In this document: in pieces, positions 1 through 5,156 of the stretch | Numbering within the stretch: the stretch's first letter is position 1 | Layout of the letters: each line of letters starts with the position of its first letter | From: Syntrophobacterales bacterium | GTDB lineage: Bacteria > Desulfobacterota > Desulfobaccia > Desulfobaccales > 0-14-0-80-60-11 | NCBI GenBank assembly: GCA_020052215.1 | Contig: JAGVPN010000367.1 | Span: 1 to 5,309 of the forward strand | Length of the DNA stretch: 5,309 bases | Reading direction: 5' to 3' | The notes under the pieces: model-generated | Database searches by the model: none | The model's input: the letters and a program-made list of their open reading frames with translations, nothing else | What the model was told of the DNA's origin: nothing | Program-made: the position numbers and the translations under genes

Positions 1-22
1 GGGCCGGCGCCATCGCCGGCCC
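1..22. repeat. GC-rich perfect hairpin at the left edge
   Basis: A perfect 9-bp stem (GGGCCGGCG at 1-9 pairing with CGCCGGCCC at 14-22) encloses the loop CCAT. It sits two bases before a second strong hairpin. No T-tract follows it on either strand, so it is not a terminator by itself. It may be part of a tandem terminator structure or the last codons of a plus-strand gene lying left of the window. The role is not determined. Confidence 0.45.
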
Positions 23-24
23 GT

Positions 25-54
25 GAACCGCCGGGGCGGCGGTTCTAGATTTTT
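25..54 (+). terminator. Candidate rho-independent terminator, plus-strand direction
   Basis: A perfect 9-bp GC-rich stem (GAACCGCCG at 25-33 with CGGCGGTTC at 37-45, loop GGG) is followed four bases later by TTTTT at 50-54. The polarity fits a gene on the plus strand ending left of the window, converging on the minus-strand operon described here. No plus-strand gene end can be confirmed inside the window. Confidence 0.5.
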
Positions 55-60
55 CAAGAT

Positions 61-87
61 AAAAAGGTCGGGTGGGGAATTCCCGCC
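61..87 (-). terminator. Weak candidate terminator for the minus-strand operon
   Basis: Read on the minus strand, a 6-bp stem with one mismatch (GGCGGG with CCCACC, positions 87 to 71) is followed by five bases and then TTTTT (complement of 61-65). It lies about 143 bases past the cooT stop and faces the plus-strand terminator candidate. The stem is short and the T-tract is displaced, so the call is tentative. Confidence 0.28.
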
Positions 88-113
88 ATAGCTTAATTCC
101 GGCTTCCTGATAA

Positions 114-132
114 CACCGGCGGCCCGCCGGTG
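114..132. repeat. GC-rich palindrome CACCGGCGG/CCGCCGGTG
   Basis: A perfect inverted repeat (114-122 with 124-132) has a single central base, so the real loop would open several pairs. It directly precedes the 28-bp repeat copy at 133-160. There is no T-tract on either side, so it does not look like an intrinsic terminator. It may be part of the same repeat unit. Confidence 0.4.
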
Positions 133-160
133 CTGCACAGGCGAGACGCCTGTGCCACCG
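133..160. repeat. 28-bp dispersed palindromic repeat, copy 1
   Basis: This stretch is identical over 28 bases to 5228-5255. Its core is a perfect 9-bp stem, GCACAGGCG at 135-143 and CGCCTGTGC at 147-155, with loop AGA, followed by CACCG. The same GCACAGGC/GCCTGTGC design recurs at 4969-4992 and 5208-5227, so this is a dispersed, REP-like palindrome in this genome. It lies 70 bases beyond the cooT stop. Confidence 0.8.
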
Positions 161-229
161 GTTTGATTGTGACTGGGTATTACCTTTTCCCCTTTTTGCC
201 CTCACAACCCCTGGCCTCCCTCCAGAAAA

Positions 230-421
230 CTATACCTTCTCCACCAGGATGACCTTGTGGTTGATCAGGTTCAGGCTGTGGATTTCAGCCTTCAGCACCT
301 TCTGTTCCCCGAAGATATTGACGATCCTGACGCTGTCGCCATCCGGTTCGATGACGTCCACATCCTTGAGGATCAGTTCCTCCTGGCCGTTTTTCAACAG
401 GTACGCGGTTGCTTCACACAT
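230..421 (-). CDS. cooT: CooT-family small nickel-binding protein
   Basis: A 63-residue protein of the CooT family. Rhodospirillum rubrum CooT is a small dimeric nickel-binding protein that helps mature the nickel-iron carbon monoxide dehydrogenase, and its Cys2 takes part in nickel binding. The sequence shows the family hallmarks: an MC start with Cys2, ATAY at 4-7, NGQEELILKDV at 11-21, GDSVRIVNIFGE at 28-39 and a C-terminal HKVILVE with His55. Length is normal for the family. It starts with ATG inside the last codons of the DUF3842 gene (8-base overlap), and AAAGGAG (432-438) lies 10 bases upstream, so it is probably translationally coupled. It is the last gene of the run. No CODH gene is visible here, so a role in CODH maturation is family-based inference. 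A more general nickel or metal role is possible. Confidence 0.82.
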   Translation of the reverse strand: MCEATAYLLKNGQEELILKDVDVIEPDGDSVRIVNIFGEQKVLKAEIHSLNLINHKVILVEKV

Positions 422-833
422 GGTTGAGCATCTCCTTTAACTTCTGGCTGACGATTCGGTCCACCAGGTGGGGGAGAGGTTCGGGGGTCAGGCCGACGAT
501 CTCCACCGCCTCCTGGGTCAGGGGCAGCAAAATTTTCCGGGCCGGGGCCGAGGCGATGGCTGCGGCCATCTTGGGGGTCACTTCCCCCATCATGGAGTTG
601 GCCAGGACGATGGAGAGGCAGCCCAAAATGACGTCGGCTGTGGCCACGGTGCGGACGATGGCGTTTTCGCCGCTGGCCCCCCGGTTGGCCCGGGCCTTCA
701 TCATCTGGGCGGTGGCCACCGCGTTGGTCCCCAAGGCGATGACCTCGTGTTCTTCCCGGTAAACCTCTTTCAGACGCTTGATGAGCGCCGCGCCGATGCC
801 GCCCCCCTGGCCGTCGATAACACAGATGCGCAC
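414..833 (-). CDS. DUF3842 family protein, function unknown
   Basis: A 139-residue soluble protein recognised as a DUF3842-type protein. The N-terminus (MRICVIDGQGGGIG, 1-14) is a beta strand followed by a glycine-rich loop, which resembles a Rossmann-type nucleotide-binding start. Other conserved-looking segments are ALGTNAVAT at 33-41, MKARANRGASGENAI at 45-59 and NSMMGEVTPKMA at 79-90. There is no signal peptide or membrane segment. The start is GTG at 831-833. It must lie here because the frame is closed just upstream by the coaD stop codon, which is in the same frame 12 bases away. AAGGGG about 8 bases upstream (842-847) is a plausible ribosome site. It overlaps cooT by 8 bases, so the two products are probably made together, hinting at a shared metal-related job. 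That link is inference. Confidence 0.8.
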   Translation of the reverse strand: MRICVIDGQGGGIGAALIKRLKEVYREEHEVIALGTNAVATAQMMKARANRGASGENAIVRTVATADVILGCLSIVLANSMMGEVTPKMAAAIASAPARKILLPLTQEAVEIVGLTPEPLPHLVDRIVSQKLKEMLNHV

Positions 834-845
834 TGGCTCCGCCCC

Positions 846-1331
846 TTACTTTAAGCCGAATTTTTCCCGCAGTTTGAGAAACACGATTTCCGGCACCATG
901 CCGGCAATGTCGCCGCCATGCACTGCGGCTTCCTTGAGGATGCTGGAGCTTAAGAATACCCAGCGCAGGCCGGTCATGAGAAACACCGTCTCGAGTTCCG
1001 GTTCCAGCCGCCGGTTCATCATGGCCAGCTGAAATTCGTACTCGAAATCGGTGACCGCCCGCAAACCCCGCAGGATGGCCCGGGCTTTTTGGCCCGTGGC
1101 GTATTTTACCAGCAGGCCGTCGAAGGTGTCAACGGAGACCATGGGGTAATCCGCCAGGGACACCCGGCACATCTCCATCCGCTCTTCAATGGTAAATAGG
1201 GACTTTTTAAAAGCGTTGGTAGCCACCGCCACGATGATCCGGTCAAAGATCTTCAAAGCCCGCTGGATCAGGTCCACATGACCGTTGGTGATGGGGTCGA
1301 ATGAGCCGGGGTATACGGCGATATCGGGCAT
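846..1331 (-). CDS. coaD: Phosphopantetheine adenylyltransferase
   Basis: CoaD transfers AMP from ATP to 4'-phosphopantetheine, giving dephospho-CoA, the penultimate step of coenzyme A synthesis in the cytoplasm. The 161-residue length is typical. The nucleotidyltransferase motif is clear: YPGSFDPITNGH at 7-18, with the (T/H)xGH-type motif carrying His18. RGLR at 88-91, DFEYE at 95-99 with the following MNRRL, and SSSILKE at 128-134 (the family's ISSxxxK/R-type second nucleotide-binding motif) are all present. The ATG start lies 3 bases after the rsmD stop. AGGAG at 1344-1348 is a slightly distant ribosome site inside the end of rsmD. The rsmD-coaD pairing is common across bacteria and supports both calls. 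Nothing looks broken. Confidence 0.97.
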   Translation of the reverse strand: MPDIAVYPGSFDPITNGHVDLIQRALKIFDRIIVAVATNAFKKSLFTIEERMEMCRVSLADYPMVSVDTFDGLLVKYATGQKARAILRGLRAVTDFEYEFQLAMMNRRLEPELETVFLMTGLRWVFLSSSILKEAAVHGGDIAGMVPEIVFLKLREKFGLK

Positions 1332-1334
1332 AAG

Positions 1335-1907
1335 TTACTCTTGCTCCTGTCGGGCTGGTTTTTCCGCCAGATAAATAGCCACCTGGGTGTCGCCATAGCG
1401 CCGCACTTCGAGGCGCGTGAGCGCACCGCACGACTCCGGCAGGCTCTCCCGGCGGCTGTGCTCCACCACCACCCGGGCCCCGGGCCAAAGCAGGTTAAGC
1501 GAGGCCAGGGCGCTCAAGGCCGCCACCGCGTCTCCCCCGCCGTAAGGGGGGTCCAGGAAGGCCAGGCCGAAGCGCTCGCCCCGGCCGGCCAGTTTCTTCA
1601 AAGCCGTGGTCACCGGCAGGGGCCAGACCGTGGTCCGGTCTGTGAGACCCAGGGCCGCCAGGTTGCGGCGCAACACCTTCAAGGACTCGGGGTGGTCCTC
1701 CACGAAGACGGTAACGGCTGCGCCCCGGCTCAAGGCCTCGATCCCCAGGGCGCCGGTGCCGGCAAACAGGTCCAAGACCCTCACATCTTCGACTGCGGGC
1801 CCCAGGATACTGAACAGCGCCTCCCGGACCTTGGCGGCCGTGGGCCGGATCAGGCCCTTAACCGGGGCCAGCCGGCGGCCCTTGAAAGCGCCGGCGATGA
1901 TGCGCAT
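1335..1907 (-). CDS. rsmD: 16S rRNA (guanine(966)-N(2))-methyltransferase RsmD
   Basis: RsmD uses S-adenosylmethionine to methylate N2 of G966 in 16S rRNA during small-subunit assembly. The 190-residue protein has the family N-terminus (MRIIAGAFKGRRL, then RPTAAKVREALFSIL at 21-35), SAM-binding motif I (VLDLFAGTGALGIEAL at 44-59), an acidic residue pair after strand 2 (VED at 69-71) and the catalytic DPPY at 119-122. The C-terminal YGDTQVAIY (171-179) is also typical. The start is ATG at 1905-1907 with AAAGGAG (1914-1920) six bases upstream. The repeat element at 1923-2000 begins immediately beyond this ribosome site. coaD follows 3 bases after the stop. Confidence 0.96.
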   Translation of the reverse strand: MRIIAGAFKGRRLAPVKGLIRPTAAKVREALFSILGPAVEDVRVLDLFAGTGALGIEALSRGAAVTVFVEDHPESLKVLRRNLAALGLTDRTTVWPLPVTTALKKLAGRGERFGLAFLDPPYGGGDAVAALSALASLNLLWPGARVVVEHSRRESLPESCGALTRLEVRRYGDTQVAIYLAEKPARQEQE

Positions 1908-1913
1908 GGGCTG

Positions 1914-1920
1914 CTCCTTT
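1914..1920 (-). promoter_or_regulatory. Ribosome binding site of rsmD abutting a repeat element
   Basis: AAAGGAG on the minus strand, six bases before the rsmD ATG. It is notable because the outermost heptad of the inverted repeat element starts two bases further upstream at 1923, so folding of that element could affect access to this site. The regulatory effect is inference. Confidence 0.7.
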
Positions 1921-1922
1921 GG

Positions 1923-2000
1923 AGCAGCGATCAGCTGTCAGCTTTCAGCAGTAAGCTTTCTCTTTTGCTAACAGCTAGCAGCTAACTGCTAATTGCTAAC
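1923..2000. repeat. Inverted heptanucleotide repeat element between asd and rsmD
   Basis: Two arrays of five 7-base units face each other across an 8-base spacer (1958-1965). On the plus strand the left array (1923-1957) has units such as ATCAGCT, GTCAGCT, TTCAGCA and GTAAGCT. The right array (1966-2000) reads TGCTAAC, AGCTAGC, AGCTAAC, TGCTAAT, TGCTAAC. The right units are approximate reverse complements of the left ones, so the whole can fold into an imperfect hairpin. It starts two bases past the asd stop codon and ends next to the rsmD ribosome site, filling the intergenic gap. The ends of the element at 3051-3259 use the same heptad. Confidence 0.78.
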
Positions 2001-2002
2001 CC

Positions 2003-3028
2003 CTACTTCCTCAGATAATCCCGGATCAGGAGCTCGGCGATCTGGACGGCGTTGGTCGCGGCCCCCTTGCGCAGGTTGTCGGCCACCACCCAGAAGTTCA
2101 GGCCGTTGTCGATGGAAAAATCCTCCCGGATGCGCCCCACCAGGGTGAGGTCCTGGCCCGCGGCGTCCAGGGGCATGGGGTACTCGTTATTATCCGGGTT
2201 ATCCACGACTTTCACGCCGGGGGCCTTGGCTAATATCTGCCGGGCCTCCTCCGGGGTAAGCTTCCGCTCCGTCTCGATGTTCACCGCTTCCGAGTGCCCG
2301 TAAAACACCGGCACCCGCACCGTGGTAGCCGTCACCTGGATTTGATCGTCCCCCATGATCTTCTGGGTCTCGTTGACCATTTTCATCTCTTCCTTGGTGT
2401 AGCCGTTCTCAAGGAACACATCGATGTGGGGCAGGCAGTTGAAGGCGATGCGGTGGGGGTAGACCTTATTTTTGGTGGGCTGACAGGACAACAGCGCCCG
2501 CACCTGCTCCGCCAGTTCATCCACCGCTTTTTGGCCGGTGCCGGACACCGCCTGGTAGGTGGACACCACCACTCGCTTGATGCGAGCCGCATCGTGCAGG
2601 GGCTTCAAGGCCACCACCATCTGGATGGTAGAACAGTTGGGGTTGGCGATGATGCCGGTTTTGGTATAGAGGCCGATGTCCTGGGGATTAACCTCCGGGA
2701 CCACCAGGGGGACCTCCGGGTCCATGCGCCAGGCGCTGGAATTGTCCACCACCACGGCGCCGGCCCGGGCGGCGATGGGGCCGAATTCCTTGCTGATGCC
2801 GCCCCCGGCGGAAAACAGGGCGATCTCCACCCCGTCGAAGGAGTCCTCGTTCAACACCTCCACCGGGATTTCTTTGCCCAGGAAGGTGACTGTTTTCCCT
2901 AGGGACCGTTCGGAGGCCAGCGGCACCAAACGCGCCACCGGAAAATTCCTCTCCTCCAAACAGGCCACCATCTGTTGCCCCACCGCACCGGTGGCCCCGA
3001 CTACCGCGACTCTATATGTTCCACCCAT
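2003..3028 (-). CDS. asd: Aspartate-semialdehyde dehydrogenase
   Basis: Asd reduces L-aspartyl-4-phosphate to aspartate 4-semialdehyde with NADPH, the branch-point precursor of lysine (diaminopimelate), threonine and methionine. The 341-residue protein is full length for the bacterial enzyme. It shows the NADP-binding loop GATGAVG at 11-17, FSAGG at 72-76, VVDNSSAWRM at 93-102, the catalytic cysteine Cys132 in NPNCSTIQ (129-136), YQAVSGTGQKAVDEL at 158-172, and the active-site His245 in RVPVFYGHSEAV (238-249). The start is ATG at 3026-3028 with AGGAG (3039-3043) ten bases upstream. Repeat elements flank it on both sides, isolating it from leuB upstream and rsmD downstream. It may be part of the leuDB transcript or have its own promoter; I see no convincing promoter in the gap. 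Confidence 0.97.
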   Translation of the reverse strand: MGGTYRVAVVGATGAVGQQMVACLEERNFPVARLVPLASERSLGKTVTFLGKEIPVEVLNEDSFDGVEIALFSAGGGISKEFGPIAARAGAVVVDNSSAWRMDPEVPLVVPEVNPQDIGLYTKTGIIANPNCSTIQMVVALKPLHDAARIKRVVVSTYQAVSGTGQKAVDELAEQVRALLSCQPTKNKVYPHRIAFNCLPHIDVFLENGYTKEEMKMVNETQKIMGDDQIQVTATTVRVPVFYGHSEAVNIETERKLTPEEARQILAKAPGVKVVDNPDNNEYPMPLDAAGQDLTLVGRIREDFSIDNGLNFWVVADNLRKGAATNAVQIAELLIRDYLRK

Positions 3029-3050
3029 GTCTCAAAATCTCCTGGGAAAA

Positions 3051-3259
3051 TAGCTGTCAGCTATCAGCTGTCAGCTATCAGCAAAGGCTGTTACTACTAT
3101 CAATTTCACCGCGGGTTTTTCCTGTCATCCTGAACGCAGTGAAGGATCGCCTCAATTTTAAGAGATTCTTCGGTGCGCTCAGAATGACTTTTTTTGTGAA
3201 TCGCTTTTTTAAAACGGCTTCTAAAAAGCTGAAAGCTGACCGCTGATAGCTGACAGCTA
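3051..3259. mobile_element. MITE-like 209-bp element with 32-bp inverted ends
   Basis: The left end (3051-3082) and the reverse complement of the right end (3228-3259) match at 30 of 32 bases, both beginning TAGCTGTCAGCTATCAGC. Each end is itself a run of about four and a half heptads (consensus NTCAGCT inward). The interior carries no gene, but holds a separate 65-bp palindrome at 3124-3188. No target-site duplication is apparent. The right end overlaps the leuB stop codon and the left end stops 22 bases before the asd start. It is non-coding and would depend on an enzyme elsewhere if it moves. It could equally be a fixed intergenic repeat pair flanking another repeat. Confidence 0.6.
3124..3188. 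repeat. Imperfect 65-bp palindrome (GTCATYCTGARCG type)
   Basis: The arms 3124-3150 and 3162-3188 are inverted copies with about 21 of 27 positions matching (GTCATCCTGAACG on the left; GTCATTCTGAGCG as the reverse complement of the right). I recognise this from general knowledge as a widespread intergenic palindrome found in many bacterial genomes, often translated spuriously as NAVKD...RFF.ALRMT. It lies within the 209-bp element between asd and leuB. There is no T-tract suited to minus-strand termination. Confidence 0.7.
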
Positions 3260-4327
3260 CTTTATCATTTCCACCGCGTACTTGGCCACCTTGTCGCCCA
3301 CCTGGCTGGTGGACAGGCCCATCTTGCCCGCGGCCATGCTCTGCATGTCGTTGGCGGCGGTCTTCTTAATCGCGGCCTCCACCGCGGCCGCGGCCTTAGC
3401 CGCCCCGAGCTGTTCCAGCATCATCTGGGCCGCGGCGATGGCGGCCAAAGGGTTGACCACCTGAAGGCCGGTATATTTGGGGGCCGAGCCGCCGATGGGC
3501 TCGAACATGGACACCCCTTCGGGATTGATATTGCCGCCCGCGGCCACGCCCATGCCGCCCTGGATCATCGCTCCCAGGTCGGTGATAATATCGCCGAACA
3601 GATTATCCGTCACCACCACGTCGAACCACTCGGGGTTTTTGACGAACCACATGCAGGTGGCGTCCACGTGGGCATAGTCGGTAGTTACGTCCGGGTACTG
3701 AGGCGCCATGGCCTCAAAGGCCCGGAACCACAGATTCGAGGCGAAGGTGAGGACGTTGGTTTTGGCCACCAGGGTGAGCTTCTTGGCCCGGTTGCGCTTC
3801 CGGGTCAGCTCGAAGGCGAACTTCAGACAGCGGTCCACCCCTTTCCGGGTGTTGATGGACTCCTGGACGGCCACTTCGTCCGGGGTGCCGTATTTCAGGA
3901 AGCCCCCGGCGCCGGCGTAGAGGCCCTCGGTGTTCTCCCGCACCACCGCGAAATCGATGTCCTCGGGGCCCTTGTCTTTCAGGGGCGTCTCCACCCCGGG
4001 GTAGAGGATCACGGGCCGCAGGTTGATGTACTGGTCCAGGGCAAAGCGGGCGTTCAACAAGATGCCTTTTTCCAGGATGCCCGGGGCCACGTCCGGGTGG
4101 CCGATGGCCCCCAGGTAGATGGCCTTAAACTGCCGCAGTTCGGCAATCACCGAATCCGGCAGGGTCTCGCCGGTGCGCCTGTAGCGTTCGCCGCCCAGGT
4201 CGTAATAGGTGTAGTCAAATTTGAGCCCCCCGGGACCCGCCACGGCATTGAGCACCTTGATGCCCTCGGCCACCACTTCCGGGCCGGTGCCGTCCCCGGG
4301 GATGACTGCGATGTTATATGCACTCAT
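3257..4327 (-). CDS. leuB: 3-Isopropylmalate dehydrogenase ([12 protein letters not shown])
   Basis: LeuB oxidatively decarboxylates 3-isopropylmalate to 2-oxoisocaproate in leucine synthesis. The 356-residue protein belongs to the isocitrate/isopropylmalate dehydrogenase family: [10 protein letters not shown] at 9-18, substrate-site arginines near 94-104, [12 protein letters not shown] at 128-139 with catalytic Tyr137, catalytic Lys189 in KTNV, HVDATCM at 220-226 with metal ligand Asp222, and [18 protein letters not shown] at 241-258 with Asp246 and Asp250. Classical LeuB has RELTGGIYFG instead of RENTEGLY, and GSAPDI instead of GSAPKY, so this is a divergent subtype. Homoisocitrate, methylmalate (citramalate pathway) or tartrate activity cannot be excluded from sequence. 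The 4-base overlap with leuD strongly favours isopropylmalate. The start is ATG at 4325-4327 with TGGAGG (4338-4343) ten bases upstream. Its TAG stop lies in the end of the adjoining repeat element. Confidence 0.9.
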   Translation of the reverse strand: MSAYNIAVIPGDGTGPEVVAEGIKVLNAVAGPGGLKFDYTYYDLGGERYRRTGETLPDSVIAELRQFKAIYLGAIGHPDVAPGILEKGILLNARFALDQYINLRPVILYPGVETPLKDKGPEDIDFAVVRENTEGLYAGAGGFLKYGTPDEVAVQESINTRKGVDRCLKFAFELTRKRNRAKKLTLVAKTNVLTFASNLWFRAFEAMAPQYPDVTTDYAHVDATCMWFVKNPEWFDVVVTDNLFGDIITDLGAMIQGGMGVAAGGNINPEGVSMFEPIGGSAPKYTGLQVVNPLAAIAAAQMMLEQLGAAKAAAAVEAAIKKTAANDMQSMAAGKMGLSTSQVGDKVAKYAVEMIK

Positions 4328-4827
4328 GCTGAGTTCGCCTCCAGATGCTTTTTGACAAAGGCCATGAGCCCGCCGTCCGACAGCAGTTCCTGCATGAAAG
4401 GCGGAATGGCCTGGCTGGGGTATTTTTTGCCGGTGGTCAGATCGGTGATGACCCCGGTGTTCATGTCGACGCTGATTTTCTGGCCGGCCTTAATCCGGGC
4501 CGCAGCCTCCGGGCACTCGAAAATGGCCAGGCCCATGTTGAAGGCGTTGCGGTAGAAGATCCGGGCGAAGCTCCCGGCGATCACCCCGGCCACTCCCGCA
4601 GCCTTCAGCGCGATGGGGGCGTGCTCCCGGGAGGAGCCGCAGCCGAAATTCTTCCCGGCCACGATGAAATCCCCCGGCTGCATTTTCCTGACAAACTCCG
4701 GGTCCGCGTCCTCCATGGCGTGTTTGGCCAGTTCCATCGGGTCCGAGGTGTTGAGATACCGGGCCGGAATGATCTCGTCGGTGTTGACGTCCTCGCCGAA
4801 CTTATGCACTTGCCCTTTGAGTTCCAT
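4324..4827 (-). CDS. leuD: 3-Isopropylmalate dehydratase small subunit
   Basis: LeuD is the swivelling-domain subunit that, with the iron-sulfur subunit LeuC, isomerises 2-isopropylmalate to 3-isopropylmalate. The 167-residue form is the short type common in archaea and anaerobic bacteria, rather than the roughly 200-residue E. coli type. Motifs are DVNTDEIIPARYL at 13-25, NFGCGSSREHAP at 60-71 and SFARIFYRNAFNMGL at 86-100. I chose ATG at 4825-4827 because the protein then begins MELKGQVHKFGEDVNTDEI, as expected, with AAGGA (4837-4841) nine bases upstream. The frame stays open to 5073, but the extra 82 residues look like translated intergenic DNA. The stop overlaps the leuB start as ATGA. 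leuC is not in the window. Confidence 0.94.
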   Translation of the reverse strand: MELKGQVHKFGEDVNTDEIIPARYLNTSDPMELAKHAMEDADPEFVRKMQPGDFIVAGKNFGCGSSREHAPIALKAAGVAGVIAGSFARIFYRNAFNMGLAIFECPEAAARIKAGQKISVDMNTGVITDLTTGKKYPSQAIPPFMQELLSDGGLMAFVKKHLEANSA

Positions 4828-4836
4828 AAAGGGTTT

Positions 4837-4841
4837 TCCTT
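4837..4841 (-). promoter_or_regulatory. Ribosome binding site deciding the leuD start
   Basis: AAGGA on the minus strand lies nine bases before the ATG at 4825-4827. It supports the short form of LeuD over the in-frame upstream start at 5071-5073, whose extension has no LeuD similarity. Confidence 0.6.
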
Positions 4842-4860
4842 GATTTAGTTTTAATCTATC

Positions 4861-4890
4861 AAAATAACCATAAATCGCGCCAAGAGGCAA
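4861..4890 (-). promoter_or_regulatory. Weak sigma70-like promoter candidate before leuD
   Basis: On the minus strand TTGCCT (4885-4890) and TATTTT (4861-4866) are 18 bases apart, each matching four of six consensus positions, in an AT-rich leader 34 bases before the leuD start. The match is poor and leuD might instead be transcribed from further upstream, so this is only a pointer. Confidence 0.2.
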
Positions 4891-4966
4891 GGCTTTGAGA
4901 AAAATAAATGGGGATTTGCCGGACCGGGGTCTTGGCCGGCGCTGATCTGAAAAGTTCTTTAAATAG

Positions 4967-4992
4967 GTGGCGCAGGCTTTCCAGCCTGTGCC
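4967..4992. repeat. Hairpin repeat of the GCACAGGC family
   Basis: GGCGCAGGCT (4969-4978) pairs with AGCCTGTGCC (4983-4992) across TTCC with a single mismatch. The stem core and the preceding GGT match the dispersed palindromes at 133-160 and 5208-5255, so it is a diverged family member. Confidence 0.65.
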
Positions 4993-5010
4993 AAAGGAGC
5001 AGGTTATACC

Positions 5011-5041
5011 AAATTCGGTTTCTGCTGCAACAAACCAATTT
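5011..5041. repeat. AT-rich imperfect palindrome
   Basis: AAATTCGGTTT (5011-5021) and AAACCAATTT (5032-5041) are inverted copies with one bulged base, separated by about ten bases. A nested small hairpin, AACAAA/TTTGTT, lies at 5029-5044. It is part of the repeat island; its role is unknown. Confidence 0.4.
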
Positions 5042-5112
5042 GTTAACTTATGGATAATTATAGCAATTGCCAAAAGTTTTTTCCGTTATGGGAAACCTTA
5101 GTGCGCCCCCTG

Positions 5113-5133
5113 CCCCCCTTCAAAAAAGGGGGG
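5113..5133. repeat. CCCCCCTT/AAGGGGGG palindrome
   Basis: An 8-bp stem (5113-5120 with 5126-5133) with a five-base loop, in a run ending in eight G residues. It is related to the palindrome 24 bases further right. I recognise this C-run/G-run type (spurious translation PPLQKRGG) as a common intergenic repeat of many genomes. Confidence 0.6.
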
Positions 5134-5156
5134 GGAACTACAAGAAATTGCTGTTA

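Noticed and set aside
1..48. Open plus-strand frame ending in TAG at 46-48, possibly the end of a gene from the left
   Set aside because: Only 15 codons of GC-rich palindromic sequence, with no recognisable residues; other frames are equally plausible.
831..848. CoaD-DUF3842 fusion by stop codon readthrough, since both genes share a frame
   Set aside because: The TAA stop is clean, and GTG with a plausible ribosome site follows. A shared frame over 12 bases is expected by chance in one of three cases.
1341..1985. Plus-strand open frame of about 214 codons opposite rsmD
   Set aside because: Antisense to rsmD and running into the heptad repeat; no recognisable protein features.
1923..2000. 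CRISPR-like array
   Set aside because: The units are 7 bases with no unique spacers, and the two halves are inverted; this is a heptad repeat, not a CRISPR.
2294..2902. Plus-strand open frame of about 200 codons opposite asd
   Set aside because: Antisense to the conserved asd coding region. The composition (rich in His, Gly, Asp, Val) is typical of a reverse-strand shadow.
3016..3246. Small plus-strand open frame across the leuB-asd gap
   Set aside because: It reads through heptads (QLSAVSYQ) and the inner palindrome (NAVKD, FFGALRMT), both standard spurious translations of repeats.
3668..4555. Long plus-strand open frame opposite leuB and leuD
   Set aside because: It is antisense to two clearly recognised genes, spans their junction, and its product is low-complexity with no recognisable domain; it is a GC-driven shadow.
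4828..4966. Leucine leader peptide or T-box attenuator upstream of leuD
   Set aside because: No run of leucine codons after a ribosome site, no recognisable T-box sequence and no terminator hairpin with a T-tract on the minus strand.
4828..5073. Possible 82-residue N-terminal extension of LeuD from an upstream in-frame ATG at 5071-5073
   Set aside because: The extension shows no LeuD similarity and crosses a GCACAGGC-family repeat. The short start gives the expected family N-terminus and has a ribosome site.
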